From: Flavobacteriales bacterium
Lineage (GTDB): Bacteria; Bacteroidota; Bacteroidia; Flavobacteriales_D; Cryomorphaceae
Reading direction: 5' to 3'
Length of the DNA: 30,609 nucleotides
Assembly (NCBI GenBank): GCA_020200995.1
Contig: JAIVHQ010000026.1
Span: 1,114 to 31,722, forward strand
Shown here in pieces: positions 1 to 8,124 of the stretch; the first letter of the stretch is position 1, and each line of letters starts with the position of its first letter. The notes under the pieces were generated by a model. It worked only from the letters and a program-made list of their open reading frames with translations, was not told where the DNA came from and ran no database searches. A program made the translations under genes and the position numbers.

Positions 1-1
1 T

Positions 2-586
2 CTCTACGTTTTGTCTTCGGTTTTTGTGGCTTACCTCGGCTTTCGCGAAATTGTGGATGTCCCTACGTGGAATGCGCTTTTTTGGATCATTGTCCTGTTT
101 TCCGCATTCAACGCCGCCGCGCGGAGCTTCGCTTCCGAGAACACCGGCCGTCGCCTCTACCTCTTTACCCTCGCCCGGCCCGAAGCCGTGGTGCTCGGCA
201 AGATGATTTACAATGCCCTGCTGCTAATGGTTATGGTGTTTTCGAGCTTTGCTTTCTACGCCCTCACGCTCGGCACCTCACCGCTGCAGGATGCCGACGT
301 GCTCGGTGTGGTCACGGCTCTGGCCCTAGGAGGGCTCGGCCTGGGCCTTATCCTCACCCTTGTGGCAGCACTGGCCTCCCACACCGACAACAACCTCGGG
401 CTTATGGCCATTCTCGGACTGCCCGTCATCCTTCCTTATTTGCTCATCCTCATTCGGTTTTCCAAAAACGCCCTCGACGGCATCGCCTGGAGTGTAAACG
501 GGGTCTATGCCCTGCAGCTTGGGGCTGTGGCAGTGCTCTCTTTGGCCTTGAGCTATATTTTATTTCCGTACCTTTGGCGCGAATAA
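2..586 (+). CDS. ccmB: Heme exporter protein CcmB, 5'-truncated by window edge
   Basis: CcmB is the membrane permease of the CcmAB(C) heme-handling ABC complex of cytochrome c maturation System I, in the inner membrane. The reading frame is open to the first bases of the window, so the N-terminus lies upstream; the TTG at 11 is only an internal codon. The visible part has about five hydrophobic segments and CcmB-like sequence: AAARSFASENTGRRLYLFTLARPE (in pieces, residues ~30-55 of the fragment), then the LGLILTLVAALASHTDNNLGLMAILGLPVILPYLL region. A full CcmB is about 220 aa, so roughly 25-30 residues are missing. It is followed by ccmC, ccmD, ccmE and ccmF on the same strand, which supports the call. 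The 185-bp gap to ccmC, unlike the overlapping genes after it, holds a dispersed repeat. Confidence 0.9.
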   Translation, partial: LYVLSSVFVAYLGFREIVDVPTWNALFWIIVLFSAFNAAARSFASENTGRRLYLFTLARPEAVVLGKMIYNALLLMVMVFSSFAFYALTLGTSPLQDADVLGVVTALALGGLGLGLILTLVAALASHTDNNLGLMAILGLPVILPYLLILIRFSKNALDGIAWSVNGVYALQLGAVAVLSLALSYILFPYLWRE

Positions 587-611
587 TGGGTGACCGTCAA
601 GAAAGCCCGTT

Positions 612-762
612 CTCATGCCGCCGGCTTGATCTGTGATCGGCGTTGCACTTGTTTTGAAAACAGTCATTGACTTTAGTCAACTTCTTGTTTATCAAAATTT
701 CGTGCGCCTTGATAACGAGCCTTCTTGATCAGCCACCTGATTCTACTGAAAGACTCAAATGA
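612..762 (+). repeat. Dispersed intergenic repeat, copy A (inverted relative to copy B at 15.7-15.85 kb)
   Basis: This stretch aligns with the reverse complement of about 15712-15850 over its whole length, with a nearly perfect core (TTTTGAAAACAGTCATTGAC, then TTGACTTTAGTCAA here against TTGACTTGAGTCAA there) and clearly related flanks (CATGCC..CGGCTTG on one side, AGCCAC.TGATT..A.TGA on the other). The core contains the inverted repeat TTGACT-2-AGTCAA. It fills the ccmB-ccmC gap almost completely and ends just before the ccmC start. No coding potential is seen. It looks like a non-autonomous dispersed element; whether it forms a transcript or regulates ccmC cannot be told. Confidence 0.75.
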
Positions 763-771
763 ACCCCTGAT

Positions 772-1824
772 ATGGCCCGAAATTGGTGGAAAATTCTTTC
801 CGCTTTGTTGGTACTCACCACCGTCATTATCGGTCTTAATGCGCCGCTCGCACCAGGCATTACCTCCGTTGGTCCCGACAGGGTTGCTTACGGTGTGAAT
901 TCGGTGACTGTTCAGGGCTACAACACCCATTTTTCTGAAGCAGAGGATGACCTGCAGGTCTGGCTTTCCAATGGCAGTGCAGTTATCTGCCCCTACGAGC
1001 TCGTCATCCTCGACGACCTTCGGTTGCGGATGACCTTTAGTATTCCCGAAAAGGTCGAGGAAGCATTTTTTGACCTCTATGTCAACAATGGAACTGATGG
1101 CACCATGATGCTCGAGAGCGCATTGATGCAAAAAGATCTGACCGTGGTGCTTTCCCTTCCGGAAAAAGACAAGAGCGAATCGTCCTGCCTTCGGCCGATG
1201 GAAACTGAGGAAGCCGCTTGGTTCACTTTTCCGAATCAGAGCATTTTGAACGAGACCATCAGGAACCTGTTTTTTCACGTTCCAAGCTGGTTTTCCATGA
1301 TGCTCTTGATGACGATGTCATTGGCCTATAGTATTCTTTATCTTAGAAACTCAAATTTCAAGTACGATTTGTTTGCGGGCAACGCCGCCGGGGTGGGGCT
1401 TGTATTTGCTACAATAGGGCTGCTCACGGGTTCAGTTTGGGCCCGGTTTACCTGGGGTGCCTGGTGGGTGAGCGATCCGCGCCTCAACGGCGCCGCACTC
1501 GGGGTCCTGGTGTACCTCGCTTATTTCGTGCTCAAATCTTCTGTTAACGATTCTGAAAAGGCCGCCCGATTGGGCGCTGTATACAATATCTTTGCATACG
1601 TAATGATGATGCTGTTTATCATGGTGCTGCCGCGAATGACGGACTCCCTTCACCCGGGTGTGGGCGGCAACCCCGCTTTCAGTCAGTACGATCTGGATGA
1701 TAACATGCGGATGATTTTTTACCCCGCAGTCATTGGATGGATGGGAATAGCATTGTGGATCATGCAATTGAGAAACCGAATGTCGGCCATAGACTACAAG
1801 CGAACACTGCGAGAATATGCTTAA
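772..1824 (+). CDS. ccmC: CcmC-family heme handling protein with periplasmic IPT/TIG-like insert
   Basis: CcmC presents heme to CcmE in the periplasm. At 350 aa this one is about 120 aa longer than a usual CcmC (~220-245 aa). Hallmarks: LFFHVPSWFSMM (heme-ligand His169), the tryptophan-rich WGAWWVSDPRLNG (228-240) and the second His in DSLHPG (His294). After TM1 (about 8-25) there is an extra region 29-122 that reads like an IPT/TIG immunoglobulin-like fold (GITSVGPDRVAYGVNSVTVQG near its start, V.VNNGTDGT near its end), then a linker to about 155 and the normal CcmC helices. ATG at 772 gives a sensible N-terminal membrane anchor. The 3' end overlaps ccmD by 8 bp. The CcmC identity is firm; the fold of the insert is an inference from motif spacing. 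Confidence 0.9.
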   Translation: MARNWWKILSALLVLTTVIIGLNAPLAPGITSVGPDRVAYGVNSVTVQGYNTHFSEAEDDLQVWLSNGSAVICPYELVILDDLRLRMTFSIPEKVEEAFFDLYVNNGTDGTMMLESALMQKDLTVVLSLPEKDKSESSCLRPMETEEAAWFTFPNQSILNETIRNLFFHVPSWFSMMLLMTMSLAYSILYLRNSNFKYDLFAGNAAGVGLVFATIGLLTGSVWARFTWGAWWVSDPRLNGAALGVLVYLAYFVLKSSVNDSEKAARLGAVYNIFAYVMMMLFIMVLPRMTDSLHPGVGGNPAFSQYDLDDNMRMIFYPAVIGWMGIALWIMQLRNRMSAIDYKRTLREYA

Positions 1825-2044
1825 ACAACTCACCCGTTTTTTTGTCTTATTCTCAGCCGTTGCATTCTACCCGTACAGGTCAATTGCCCAAGGCAATGCA
1901 CTGGATGAGGTAATGCTTGAGAGCGGCAAATTCAACGTTGTTTTCACTGTTGTAGTGGTGTTGATAGTAGTGTTGCTGGTATATTTGATTTTACTCGACC
2001 GAAGGTTGAGAAAACTTGAACAACAAGAGAAAATTCAAAAATGA
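1817..2044 (+). CDS. ccmD: CcmD-family small membrane protein
   Basis: 75-aa protein between ccmC and ccmE. It has an N-terminal hydrophobic stretch (about 7-25, ending IAQG, signal-peptide-like) and a second membrane helix (about 42-62, VVFTVVVVLIVVLLVYLILL) followed at once by a charged tail DRRLRKLEQQEKIQK. This helix-plus-basic-tail layout is that of CcmD, which in other bacteria assists release of holo-CcmE from the CcmABC complex. CcmD proteins are poorly conserved, so the call rests on position, size and topology. It overlaps ccmC by 8 bp and ccmE by 4 bp (ATGA), so the genes are surely co-translated. Confidence 0.8.
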   Translation: MLKQLTRFFVLFSAVAFYPYRSIAQGNALDEVMLESGKFNVVFTVVVVLIVVLLVYLILLDRRLRKLEQQEKIQK

Positions 2045-2457
2045 AAAGGTCTCACATTATAATGATCATCATGATCGCCCTGGCAGGTGCCTTCATGATC
2101 GCCTCCGTAAGCGATTCGAGCAGCTATGCCGATTTTGCGGAAGCATTTGAAAATCCCGAAAAGGAATACCACGTGGTGGGAACCCTCGATCGCAGTGCTG
2201 AAATCATCTACGAGCCGGAGGTTAACCCGAACCTTACGGGGTTTACCATGATCGATAACAAAGGCGAAAAGCGCACCGTGTGGCTCAACAAAAGTAAGCC
2301 GCAGGATTTTGAGCGCTCGGAGAGCCTCGTGCTCATCGGAAAAGCCGAAGGCGATGAATTTCACGCCGGAGATATGCTCATGAAGTGCCCTTCGAAATAC
2401 AAAGAAGAGCAGAAGTTCGAATACATCGAAAGCGCCGAAAATTCCTACAATAGATGA
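2041..2457 (+). CDS. ccmE: Cytochrome c maturation heme chaperone CcmE, CxxxY variant
   Basis: CcmE covalently carries heme in the periplasm from CcmC to CcmF. This 138-aa protein has one N-terminal membrane anchor (about 5-24) and an OB-fold-sized soluble domain. The usual heme-binding motif HxxxY is replaced by Cys116-Pro-Ser-Lys-Tyr120 (LMKCPSKY), i.e. the CxxxY form known from archaea and some Deltaproteobacteria, in which cysteine rather than histidine binds heme. The nearby His108 (DEFHAG) is not spaced as HxxxY. It overlaps ccmD (ATGA) and ccmF (ATGA). No ccmG, ccmH or ccmI is found in the following 25 kb, though they could be elsewhere. Confidence 0.9.
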   Translation: MKRSHIIMIIMIALAGAFMIASVSDSSSYADFAEAFENPEKEYHVVGTLDRSAEIIYEPEVNPNLTGFTMIDNKGEKRTVWLNKSKPQDFERSESLVLIGKAEGDEFHAGDMLMKCPSKYKEEQKFEYIESAENSYNR

Positions 2458-5255
2458 TAGAGTATATCGGCGAACGCACACTCTGGGGCGACCTTGGAAA
2501 TACGTTGCTCGCAGTTTCATTTACGGCCGCCGTCATGGCGGCTGTGTCTTATGTGCTTGCTCACTACCGCAATAGCGATGAGCTGCGCATCACAGGACGT
2601 TGGTTTTTCAGGATACATTCCATCGCCGTGTTCGGAGCCGCAGCCACTCTCTTTTACATGCTGTTCAACCAGTACTTCGAATACGATTATGTCTGGAAGC
2701 ACGCCAACAGCGAAATGCCCATGCGCTACATCTTCTCGTGTTTTTGGGAAGGTCAGGAGGGCAGTTTTCTCCTGTGGAGCTTTTGGCACATGATTTTGGG
2801 AAACATCCTCATTCACAGCGCCGGCAAGTGGGAGAACATGACCGTAACCGTGGTGGCCGTCATGCAGGCCCTGCTCGGAAGTATGATTCTGGGGGTCTTT
2901 ATTTTTGACATTCAAATCGGCAACAGTCCGTTCACCCTCATCCGCGAGCTCCCCGAGAATATAGGTCTGCCGTGGACCAATATGCCCGACTACCTCGAGC
3001 GCATTCCTTCATTTCAAGATGGCCGCGGACTCAATCCGCTGCTGCAAAATTACTGGATGACCATCCACCCGCCCACTTTGTTTCTCGGCTACGCATCGGT
3101 GATCATTCCCTTTGCCTTCGCCATTGCGGGCCTTTGGAGCGGTAAATTGCGCGAGTGGATTCGCCCTGCTATTCCGTGGGCATTCTTCTCTGTGTCCATC
3201 CTCGGAATCGGAATTTTGATGGGTGGTGCCTGGGCATATGAGGCACTGAGCTTTGGAGGTTTCTGGGCCTGGGATCCCGTGGAGAATGCGAGCCTCATCC
3301 CGTGGATTATGATCGTCGCGGCAGCCCATGTTATGGTGGTCAACATCCGTAAGAACAGGTCGCTCTACACTGCGATTTTCCTTACCCTCACAGCGTATGT
3401 AATGGTGATGTACGCCTCTTTCCTCGTGCACAGCGGGGTGCTCGGCGACTCTTCGGTACATTCCTTTACCGATAACGGCTTGATGCTGCAGCACCTGACC
3501 ATCCTGATGAGCATCATTTTTGTCTCTACCTTTCTAATTCTTTACGACCGCAGGCTCAAAGTTATTTTCACGCTGGCAAGTGCAGTCTTGCTCGCGGCGG
3601 GCGCCGTCTTTACACAACCCGTGGCTGCGATGGTGGCGTTCTTAGGAATGTCTGTGGCGATGATGGTGGTGTCCTACCAGCGCGTGTTTCCGAAGCCTGA
3701 GCAGGAAGAGCCCCTCTGGAGCCGCGAGTTTTGGATTTTTATCGGATCATTGGTGCTGCTGCTATCCGCAGCCCAAATAGCCCTCGAAACTTCCAAACCC
3801 ATTTGGAATATCCTTGCCGAGCCCTTCCGTGGCCCGTTGCTCGATATCCATTCCCTCACAGGAATCGACGGGTTCAGGGCGCTCGCCGAAGGAAAGTTGG
3901 CGCCCCACAGCGATGTGATCAGTCACTTCAACAAGTGGCAAATACCCTTTGCGTTTATCGTGACCTTCCTCATTGCCACAGGGCAGTTTTTGCGCTTTGG
4001 AAAAAATCAAATCGGCACTTTCCTAAGAAAGATCAGCCTCGCTTTTTTCCTCGCGCTCGCCGTTACTGCCGTTTCCGGATATGCCATGGAGTACAAGAGC
4101 AATGAGATTCCGCTGCTCATTTTGCTTTTCACCACATTGTTTGCCGTATTTGCCAACATGGATTATCTGATTCGCGTGCTCAGAGGCAAATTTGATGCGG
4201 CGGGAGCTTCGGTGGCCCACATCGGATTTGCGCTGGTATTGCTCGGGGCTTTGATATCCACTTCTCGCAGTGACAAGATTTCGGAAAATGCCAGCCGCTT
4301 TGATATTGAGCGCCTCAACGAGGAGTTTAAAAACAATGAAGACATCCTCCTCTTCAAGAACGATACTGTGCCCATGGGTCGCTATTTCGTGAGCTACGAG
4401 GACAAAGAAAAGGAAGGCGTGAACGTGTACTACAATGTGCACTACTTCGACAAAGCGCCCAAGACTTTCAAGGCCGGTGATCTGGCCATCGCCCGAGGAG
4501 CGGTATTCTCGGCAAATGAGGACCATACTCCCGGTCCCGATTTTGTAGCCGATCAGAAAAAGTGGACTTTGGTGGAAGACCCGCGTGAAATAGACATCGA
4601 CGCCGTTCCGCGGTGGTCACAGTTTAAGCCCGGCGAGCAGCTTTTCACCCTCCGTCCGCGCATTCAGCTCAACCCCGAATTTGGCAATGTGGCCGAGCCC
4701 GCCACCAAGAACTACCTCGACCGCGACATATACACCCACGTGCGCTGGGCCGAACTCGAAGCAGACTCAAACGATGCGGGTTTCCGCTCGGCCGATACCC
4801 TGAAGCTCGCCGTCGGCGACACGGCCTTTGTGGGCTCCACAATGCTCCGCCTTAACGGACTCGCCGTGGTACGCCCCGAGCAGCGGGTGGAATACATGGT
4901 GGGCGAGAACGACCTCGCTGTTCGCGCCATAGTCGGCATTCGCGACGATCGCGGTGAGACCTACGAAGTGGAGCCGCTCTACATCCTCCGCGATTCGGTG
5001 ATGCACATTCCCGATCCTGTGATTGAAGACGAAACGGGGCTGCAGGTTTCATTTATCAAAATCGATCCCCTTACGGGAAAACACGAGTTCAGTGTAGCAG
5101 AGCATTACAGCCGAAGGAAAGAGTTTATCGTGATGCAGGCCATTCAATTCCCAATGATTAATATCTTGTGGGTCGGTTGCATCGTGATGTTCCTCGGAAC
5201 CATGATGGCGGTGCGGCACAGGATAAAGCAATCAAGAAAATTGAAAAAGGCATGA
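2454..5255 (+). CDS. ccmF: Cytochrome c heme lyase CcmF (CcsA/CcmF/NrfE family), extended C-terminus
   Basis: CcmF accepts heme from CcmE and attaches it to the CXXCH of apocytochrome c on the periplasmic side. The 933-aa protein carries the WWD signature GGFWAWDPVENASLIPW (268-284) and candidate heme-ligand histidines in HPPTLF (205), AAAHVM (292), FLVHSG (326) and SSVHSF (336). About a dozen membrane helices cover residues 15-600; a large soluble region follows (about 605-900, beginning STSRSDKISENASRF), and a last helix sits at about 905-925. The family is usually near 650 aa in Proteobacteria, but long versions with this soluble tail are common in Bacteroidota. Start ATG 2454 overlaps the ccmE stop; the stop overlaps the next start (ATGA), so the following gene is translationally coupled although it has no known cytochrome role. 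Confidence 0.93.
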   Translation: MIEYIGERTLWGDLGNTLLAVSFTAAVMAAVSYVLAHYRNSDELRITGRWFFRIHSIAVFGAAATLFYMLFNQYFEYDYVWKHANSEMPMRYIFSCFWEGQEGSFLLWSFWHMILGNILIHSAGKWENMTVTVVAVMQALLGSMILGVFIFDIQIGNSPFTLIRELPENIGLPWTNMPDYLERIPSFQDGRGLNPLLQNYWMTIHPPTLFLGYASVIIPFAFAIAGLWSGKLREWIRPAIPWAFFSVSILGIGILMGGAWAYEALSFGGFWAWDPVENASLIPWIMIVAAAHVMVVNIRKNRSLYTAIFLTLTAYVMVMYASFLVHSGVLGDSSVHSFTDNGLMLQHLTILMSIIFVSTFLILYDRRLKVIFTLASAVLLAAGAVFTQPVAAMVAFLGMSVAMMVVSYQRVFPKPEQEEPLWSREFWIFIGSLVLLLSAAQIALETSKPIWNILAEPFRGPLLDIHSLTGIDGFRALAEGKLAPHSDVISHFNKWQIPFAFIVTFLIATGQFLRFGKNQIGTFLRKISLAFFLALAVTAVSGYAMEYKSNEIPLLILLFTTLFAVFANMDYLIRVLRGKFDAAGASVAHIGFALVLLGALISTSRSDKISENASRFDIERLNEEFKNNEDILLFKNDTVPMGRYFVSYEDKEKEGVNVYYNVHYFDKAPKTFKAGDLAIARGAVFSANEDHTPGPDFVADQKKWTLVEDPREIDIDAVPRWSQFKPGEQLFTLRPRIQLNPEFGNVAEPATKNYLDRDIYTHVRWAELEADSNDAGFRSADTLKLAVGDTAFVGSTMLRLNGLAVVRPEQRVEYMVGENDLAVRAIVGIRDDRGETYEVEPLYILRDSVMHIPDPVIEDETGLQVSFIKIDPLTGKHEFSVAEHYSRRKEFIVMQAIQFPMINILWVGCIVMFLGTMMAVRHRIKQSRKLKKA

Positions 5256-6040
5256 GCGCGATCAAGACGATATCTCTGATAGGAGCGGGCCGCGTGGCCC
5301 ATCACCTCGGTGTTGAGTTTCAAAACAGGGGCCTTGAAGTGGTATCGCTTTACGGAAGAGATCGTGAAGAGGCAGAAGCCCTGGCACAAAAGCTCGGCAT
5401 CAATTACATGGCCAAAATCGATGGACGGATCAATGCCGACCTTATTGTGCTGGCGGTATCTGACGACGCGGTGGGCAAAGTGGCCCGACAGCTCTCCGAA
5501 GACAATAAGGCGTTGGTAGTGCACACTTCGGGTGCTGTGCCCATGAATGTGATTCCGAGTTACTTTCGCAGGGGCGTTTTTTACCCGCTCCAGAGTTTCT
5601 CTTTCGATAAAAAAGTGGTTTGGGAAAATGTGCCTTTCTGCATCGAGGCCGAAAACGACGAAGATGTAAATGCACTCGGTGTGCTCGCGGAACGCATTTC
5701 CCGAAAGGTGCACCTGCTCAATAGTGAGCAGCGAAAAGCCCTTCACCTCGCCGCGGTATTTGCGAATAATTTTGCCAACCTGATGTTCGAGTACGCCGAG
5801 GAGCTGCTCGAAGAGGCCGAAATAGACCGCACAATCCTTCACCCACTGGTGCTCGAAACGGCTAATAAATTGCTGATGCAAACGGCAGCTGAGTCGCAGA
5901 CGGGCCCCGCTAAGCGCGGCGATTTGGAGACTATTAAGTCGCATCAGGCACTGCTGAAAGAAGGATCGAGCCTTCGAAAAATTTACGACATTCTGACCAG
6001 AGAAATCTATGAGCGGAGCGAACACGACGAAAAGTTATAA
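5252..6040 (+). CDS. Rossmann-fold NAD(P)-binding protein with DUF2520 domain
   Basis: 262 aa from the ATG at 5252 (overlapping the ccmF stop). A longer open frame reaches back to 5168 but is the ccmF shadow, and the family starts right at this ATG. N-terminal Rossmann fold: ISLIGAGRVAHHLG (6-19) is the GxGxxxxH-type dinucleotide loop, followed by VLAVSDDAV and VHTSGAVP. The C-terminal helical DUF2520 part begins near YPLQSFSF and includes EQRKALHLAAVFANNFANLM, resembling the dimerisation domain of pyrroline-5-carboxylate and ketopantoate reductases. Substrate is unknown. In Bacteroidota this gene is regularly found beside a KdsC-like phosphatase and a Maf gene, as here. The 3' end overlaps the HAD gene by 32 bp. 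Confidence 0.87.
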   Translation: MSAIKTISLIGAGRVAHHLGVEFQNRGLEVVSLYGRDREEAEALAQKLGINYMAKIDGRINADLIVLAVSDDAVGKVARQLSEDNKALVVHTSGAVPMNVIPSYFRRGVFYPLQSFSFDKKVVWENVPFCIEAENDEDVNALGVLAERISRKVHLLNSEQRKALHLAAVFANNFANLMFEYAEELLEEAEIDRTILHPLVLETANKLLMQTAAESQTGPAKRGDLETIKSHQALLKEGSSLRKIYDILTREIYERSEHDEKL

Positions 6041-6548
6041 GCAGCGGCTTCCGGGAATCACCACGCTGATTTTTGATGTGGACGGCGTATTTACCGACGG
6101 CATGGTTACCGTCATGCCCGACGGACAGTTGCTGCGCAGCCTGAGCGCGAAAGACGCCTATGCCCTGCAATACGCCATTAAGCGTGGCTTTCGCGTGGCC
6201 ATTATCACGGGCAGCAACTCGATGTCGGTGGCTGAAAGCCTCCGCCACCTCGGGGTAAAACATGTATTTCTTCAAAGCAGTAATAAACTATCTGTTTATG
6301 AGAAGTTTATTGATGATCAGGGAATATCTGACGAAGAGATTCTCTACATGGGCGACGACATTCCCGACTATGCCGTACTTTCGCGCACGGGCGTGTCGAC
6401 CTGTCCTGCCGATGCGGGCGAAGAAGTGAAACGCATTTGTCACTACGTGTCCCGAAAAAAAGGGGGGCGAGGATGTGTGAGAGACGTGATTGAACAAACA
6501 CTTCGCGCCCAGCACAAATGGTTTGGCGACGACGCTCTGATATGGTAA
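6009..6548 (+). CDS. HAD-family phosphatase of the KdsC (KDO 8-phosphate phosphatase) type
   Basis: 179 aa. HAD motif I is DVDGVFTDG (Asp23 nucleophile, Asp25), motif II the serine/threonine in IITGSNS (~65-71), motif III the conserved Lys in SSNKLSVYEKF (~93), and motif IV GDDIPD (115-120). There is no cap domain insertion beyond the small C0 type, which matches tetrameric KdsC-like enzymes. KdsC makes KDO for lipopolysaccharide, but Bacteroidota carry several KdsC-like proteins and no other KDO gene is here, so the natural substrate may differ; adjacency to a prenyltransferase leaves a lipid-linked phosphate possible. ATG 6009 lies inside the upstream gene, and three bases separate the stop from the UbiA start. 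Confidence 0.85.
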   Translation: MSGANTTKSYKQRLPGITTLIFDVDGVFTDGMVTVMPDGQLLRSLSAKDAYALQYAIKRGFRVAIITGSNSMSVAESLRHLGVKHVFLQSSNKLSVYEKFIDDQGISDEEILYMGDDIPDYAVLSRTGVSTCPADAGEEVKRICHYVSRKKGGRGCVRDVIEQTLRAQHKWFGDDALIW

Positions 6549-6551
6549 ATT

Positions 6552-7547
6552 ATGGCTACGCTGCTCAACCTGATTCGACTTACAAGGCCGCTCAACCTTG
6601 CCATCATCGCCTTGACAATGTGGCTGATGATGTACTACGTATTGCGGCCGTTCGTGGAAGTGAACGGGTACGAACTGCAGCTCCCCGCCGATAAATTCTT
6701 TCTCCTCATCCTCGCCACAGTTCTCATTGCCGCGGCCGGCAATGTGATCAACGACTACTTCGACCAGCGCACCGACCGCATCAACCGACCCCGCGATATT
6801 ATTGTAGGGGTGCAAGTGAAAAGGCGCGTGGCGATGGCCGTACATCAGATATTCAACCTGTTTGGACTTGCTATTGCTTTTTATATTTCATGGAGTGTGG
6901 GAATTTGGAAGCTTAGTATTATCCACTTCTTCGCGGCCGGTTCTCTTTGGTTTTACAGCGTTCAGTTTAAGCGCGAGCTTATCATCGGCAATGTAATGGT
7001 CGCCCTGCTCGCCGCTTTGGTTCCCATCTTGGTGGGCATTTATGAAATCCCGCTACTCATTCGTGAGTATGGAGCTGAGGTGGCGCAGTATTTTAAAATC
7101 ACCCGCCCCGGCGAAGATCCCTCGGTATACTTCAAATACATGTTTTACTTCATTTTTGGATATGCGACGTTTGCCTTTGCCCTCAACCTGATCCGCGAAA
7201 TTCAAAAAGATATGGCCGATGTGAAAGGCGATATGCGCATCGGCGCCAGGACCATACCTTTGGTATACGGCATCAAGAATTCCAAGCGTATCACCGGCGT
7301 TTTGATCGTTGCCACGATCGTGGGCCTCATTGTGCTGCAGCAGTTGGTGGTGAGCGATATTTATTCACTCGTCTACCTCTTGCTGGCCGTGGTACTTCCG
7401 TTGGCAATCAGCCTTTGGTTCAACCACTTTGCCGTAAGGCGCCCCGATTTTGTGAAAGCAGGCAATGCGCTTAAGGTGGCTATGCTCGGCGGATTGATCT
7501 ACAGTATTCTACATTATTACGTCTATTACACCCCTGCCTTTGATTGA
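6552..7547 (+). CDS. UbiA-family prenyltransferase, (di)geranylgeranylglycerol-phosphate synthase-like
   Basis: 331-aa integral membrane prenyltransferase with about nine helices. First Asp-rich motif NDYFDQRTDRINRP (67-80, N-D-x-x-D-x-x-x-D) binds the polyprenyl diphosphate through magnesium; the second is IREIQKDMADVKGDM (about 213-227). The KGD....GA.T.PL stretch and RINRP are typical of the archaeal-type digeranylgeranylglyceryl-phosphate synthase group found across Bacteroidota, rather than MenA or UbiA. Such enzymes add a second isoprenoid to prenylglyceryl phosphate in ether-lipid synthesis. A quinone-type acceptor cannot be excluded from sequence alone. It sits between the KdsC-like phosphatase and maf, with an 8-bp overlap to maf. 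Confidence 0.85.
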   Translation: MATLLNLIRLTRPLNLAIIALTMWLMMYYVLRPFVEVNGYELQLPADKFFLLILATVLIAAAGNVINDYFDQRTDRINRPRDIIVGVQVKRRVAMAVHQIFNLFGLAIAFYISWSVGIWKLSIIHFFAAGSLWFYSVQFKRELIIGNVMVALLAALVPILVGIYEIPLLIREYGAEVAQYFKITRPGEDPSVYFKYMFYFIFGYATFAFALNLIREIQKDMADVKGDMRIGARTIPLVYGIKNSKRITGVLIVATIVGLIVLQQLVVSDIYSLVYLLLAVVLPLAISLWFNHFAVRRPDFVKAGNALKVAMLGGLIYSILHYYVYYTPAFD

Positions 7548-8124
7548 CCTCGACCCGTACAAACTCATTCTGGCTTCGAAATCGCCGCGCCGCCACGAGT
7601 TGCTGAAAGGCCTCGAAATTCCCTTCGAGGTGCGCACCAAAGACACCGATGAGTCCTTTTCGGAAAAATTGCAACACGCCGAGATCGCCGAATTTCTGGC
7701 GCGAATCAAGGGCGAGGCCTTCCTTTCGGAAATAAAACCGGATGAGCTCATCGTCACTGCCGACACCATCGTTTGGCTCGGAGACCGTGTCTTCAATAAG
7801 CCCCAATCTGCCGTGGAAGCAGTGGAAATGATTCACACCCTTAGCGGGCGCATGCACGAGGTAATCACCGGGGTATCGCTGCTCACGGCGGATCGGCAGC
7901 ACGTTTTTCACGATACCACCAAGGTGTACTTCGGCGAAGTTGATCGCGAAGATATCGCTCATTACGTAGAGCGCTTCAAGCCCTTCGACAAGGCCGGGGC
8001 ATACGGCATTCAGGAATGGATTGGCTACGTGGGGATCGAGCGCATCGAAGGCTCATTTTACAATGTCATGGGCTTTCCCACCCAAAAATTTTATATCGAA
8101 CTGCAAAAATTTCTCAAGCCATGA
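7540..8124 (+). CDS. maf: Maf-family nucleoside triphosphate pyrophosphatase
   Basis: 194 aa. Maf proteins hydrolyse dTTP/UTP or modified nucleotides to monophosphates, acting as house-cleaning enzymes. The N-terminal signature ILASKSPRRHELL (10-22) is intact, as are the VTADTIVW segment and KPQSAVEA. DKAGAYGIQEW (about 150-160) followed by GYVGIERIEGSFYNVMGFP matches the YhdE/Maf substrate loop. No ATG precedes the motif; TTG at 7540, inside the last codons of the upstream gene, gives the expected 10 residues before ASKSPRR, so I use it. The stop overlaps the bshB1 ATG by 4 bp. Confidence 0.92.
   Translation: MIDLDPYKLILASKSPRRHELLKGLEIPFEVRTKDTDESFSEKLQHAEIAEFLARIKGEAFLSEIKPDELIVTADTIVWLGDRVFNKPQSAVEAVEMIHTLSGRMHEVITGVSLLTADRQHVFHDTTKVYFGEVDREDIAHYVERFKPFDKAGAYGIQEWIGYVGIERIEGSFYNVMGFPTQKFYIELQKFLKP

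Noticed and set aside
673..1278. 201-aa minus-strand open frame overlapping ccmC
   Set aside because: Runs antisense through the ccmC coding sequence and the dispersed repeat; no motif, and ccmC is firmly supported.
5168..5251. Upstream extension of the DUF2520 gene to 5168
   Set aside because: The extra 28 residues come from the ccmF reading region and precede a proper ATG that starts exactly at the conserved Rossmann fold.
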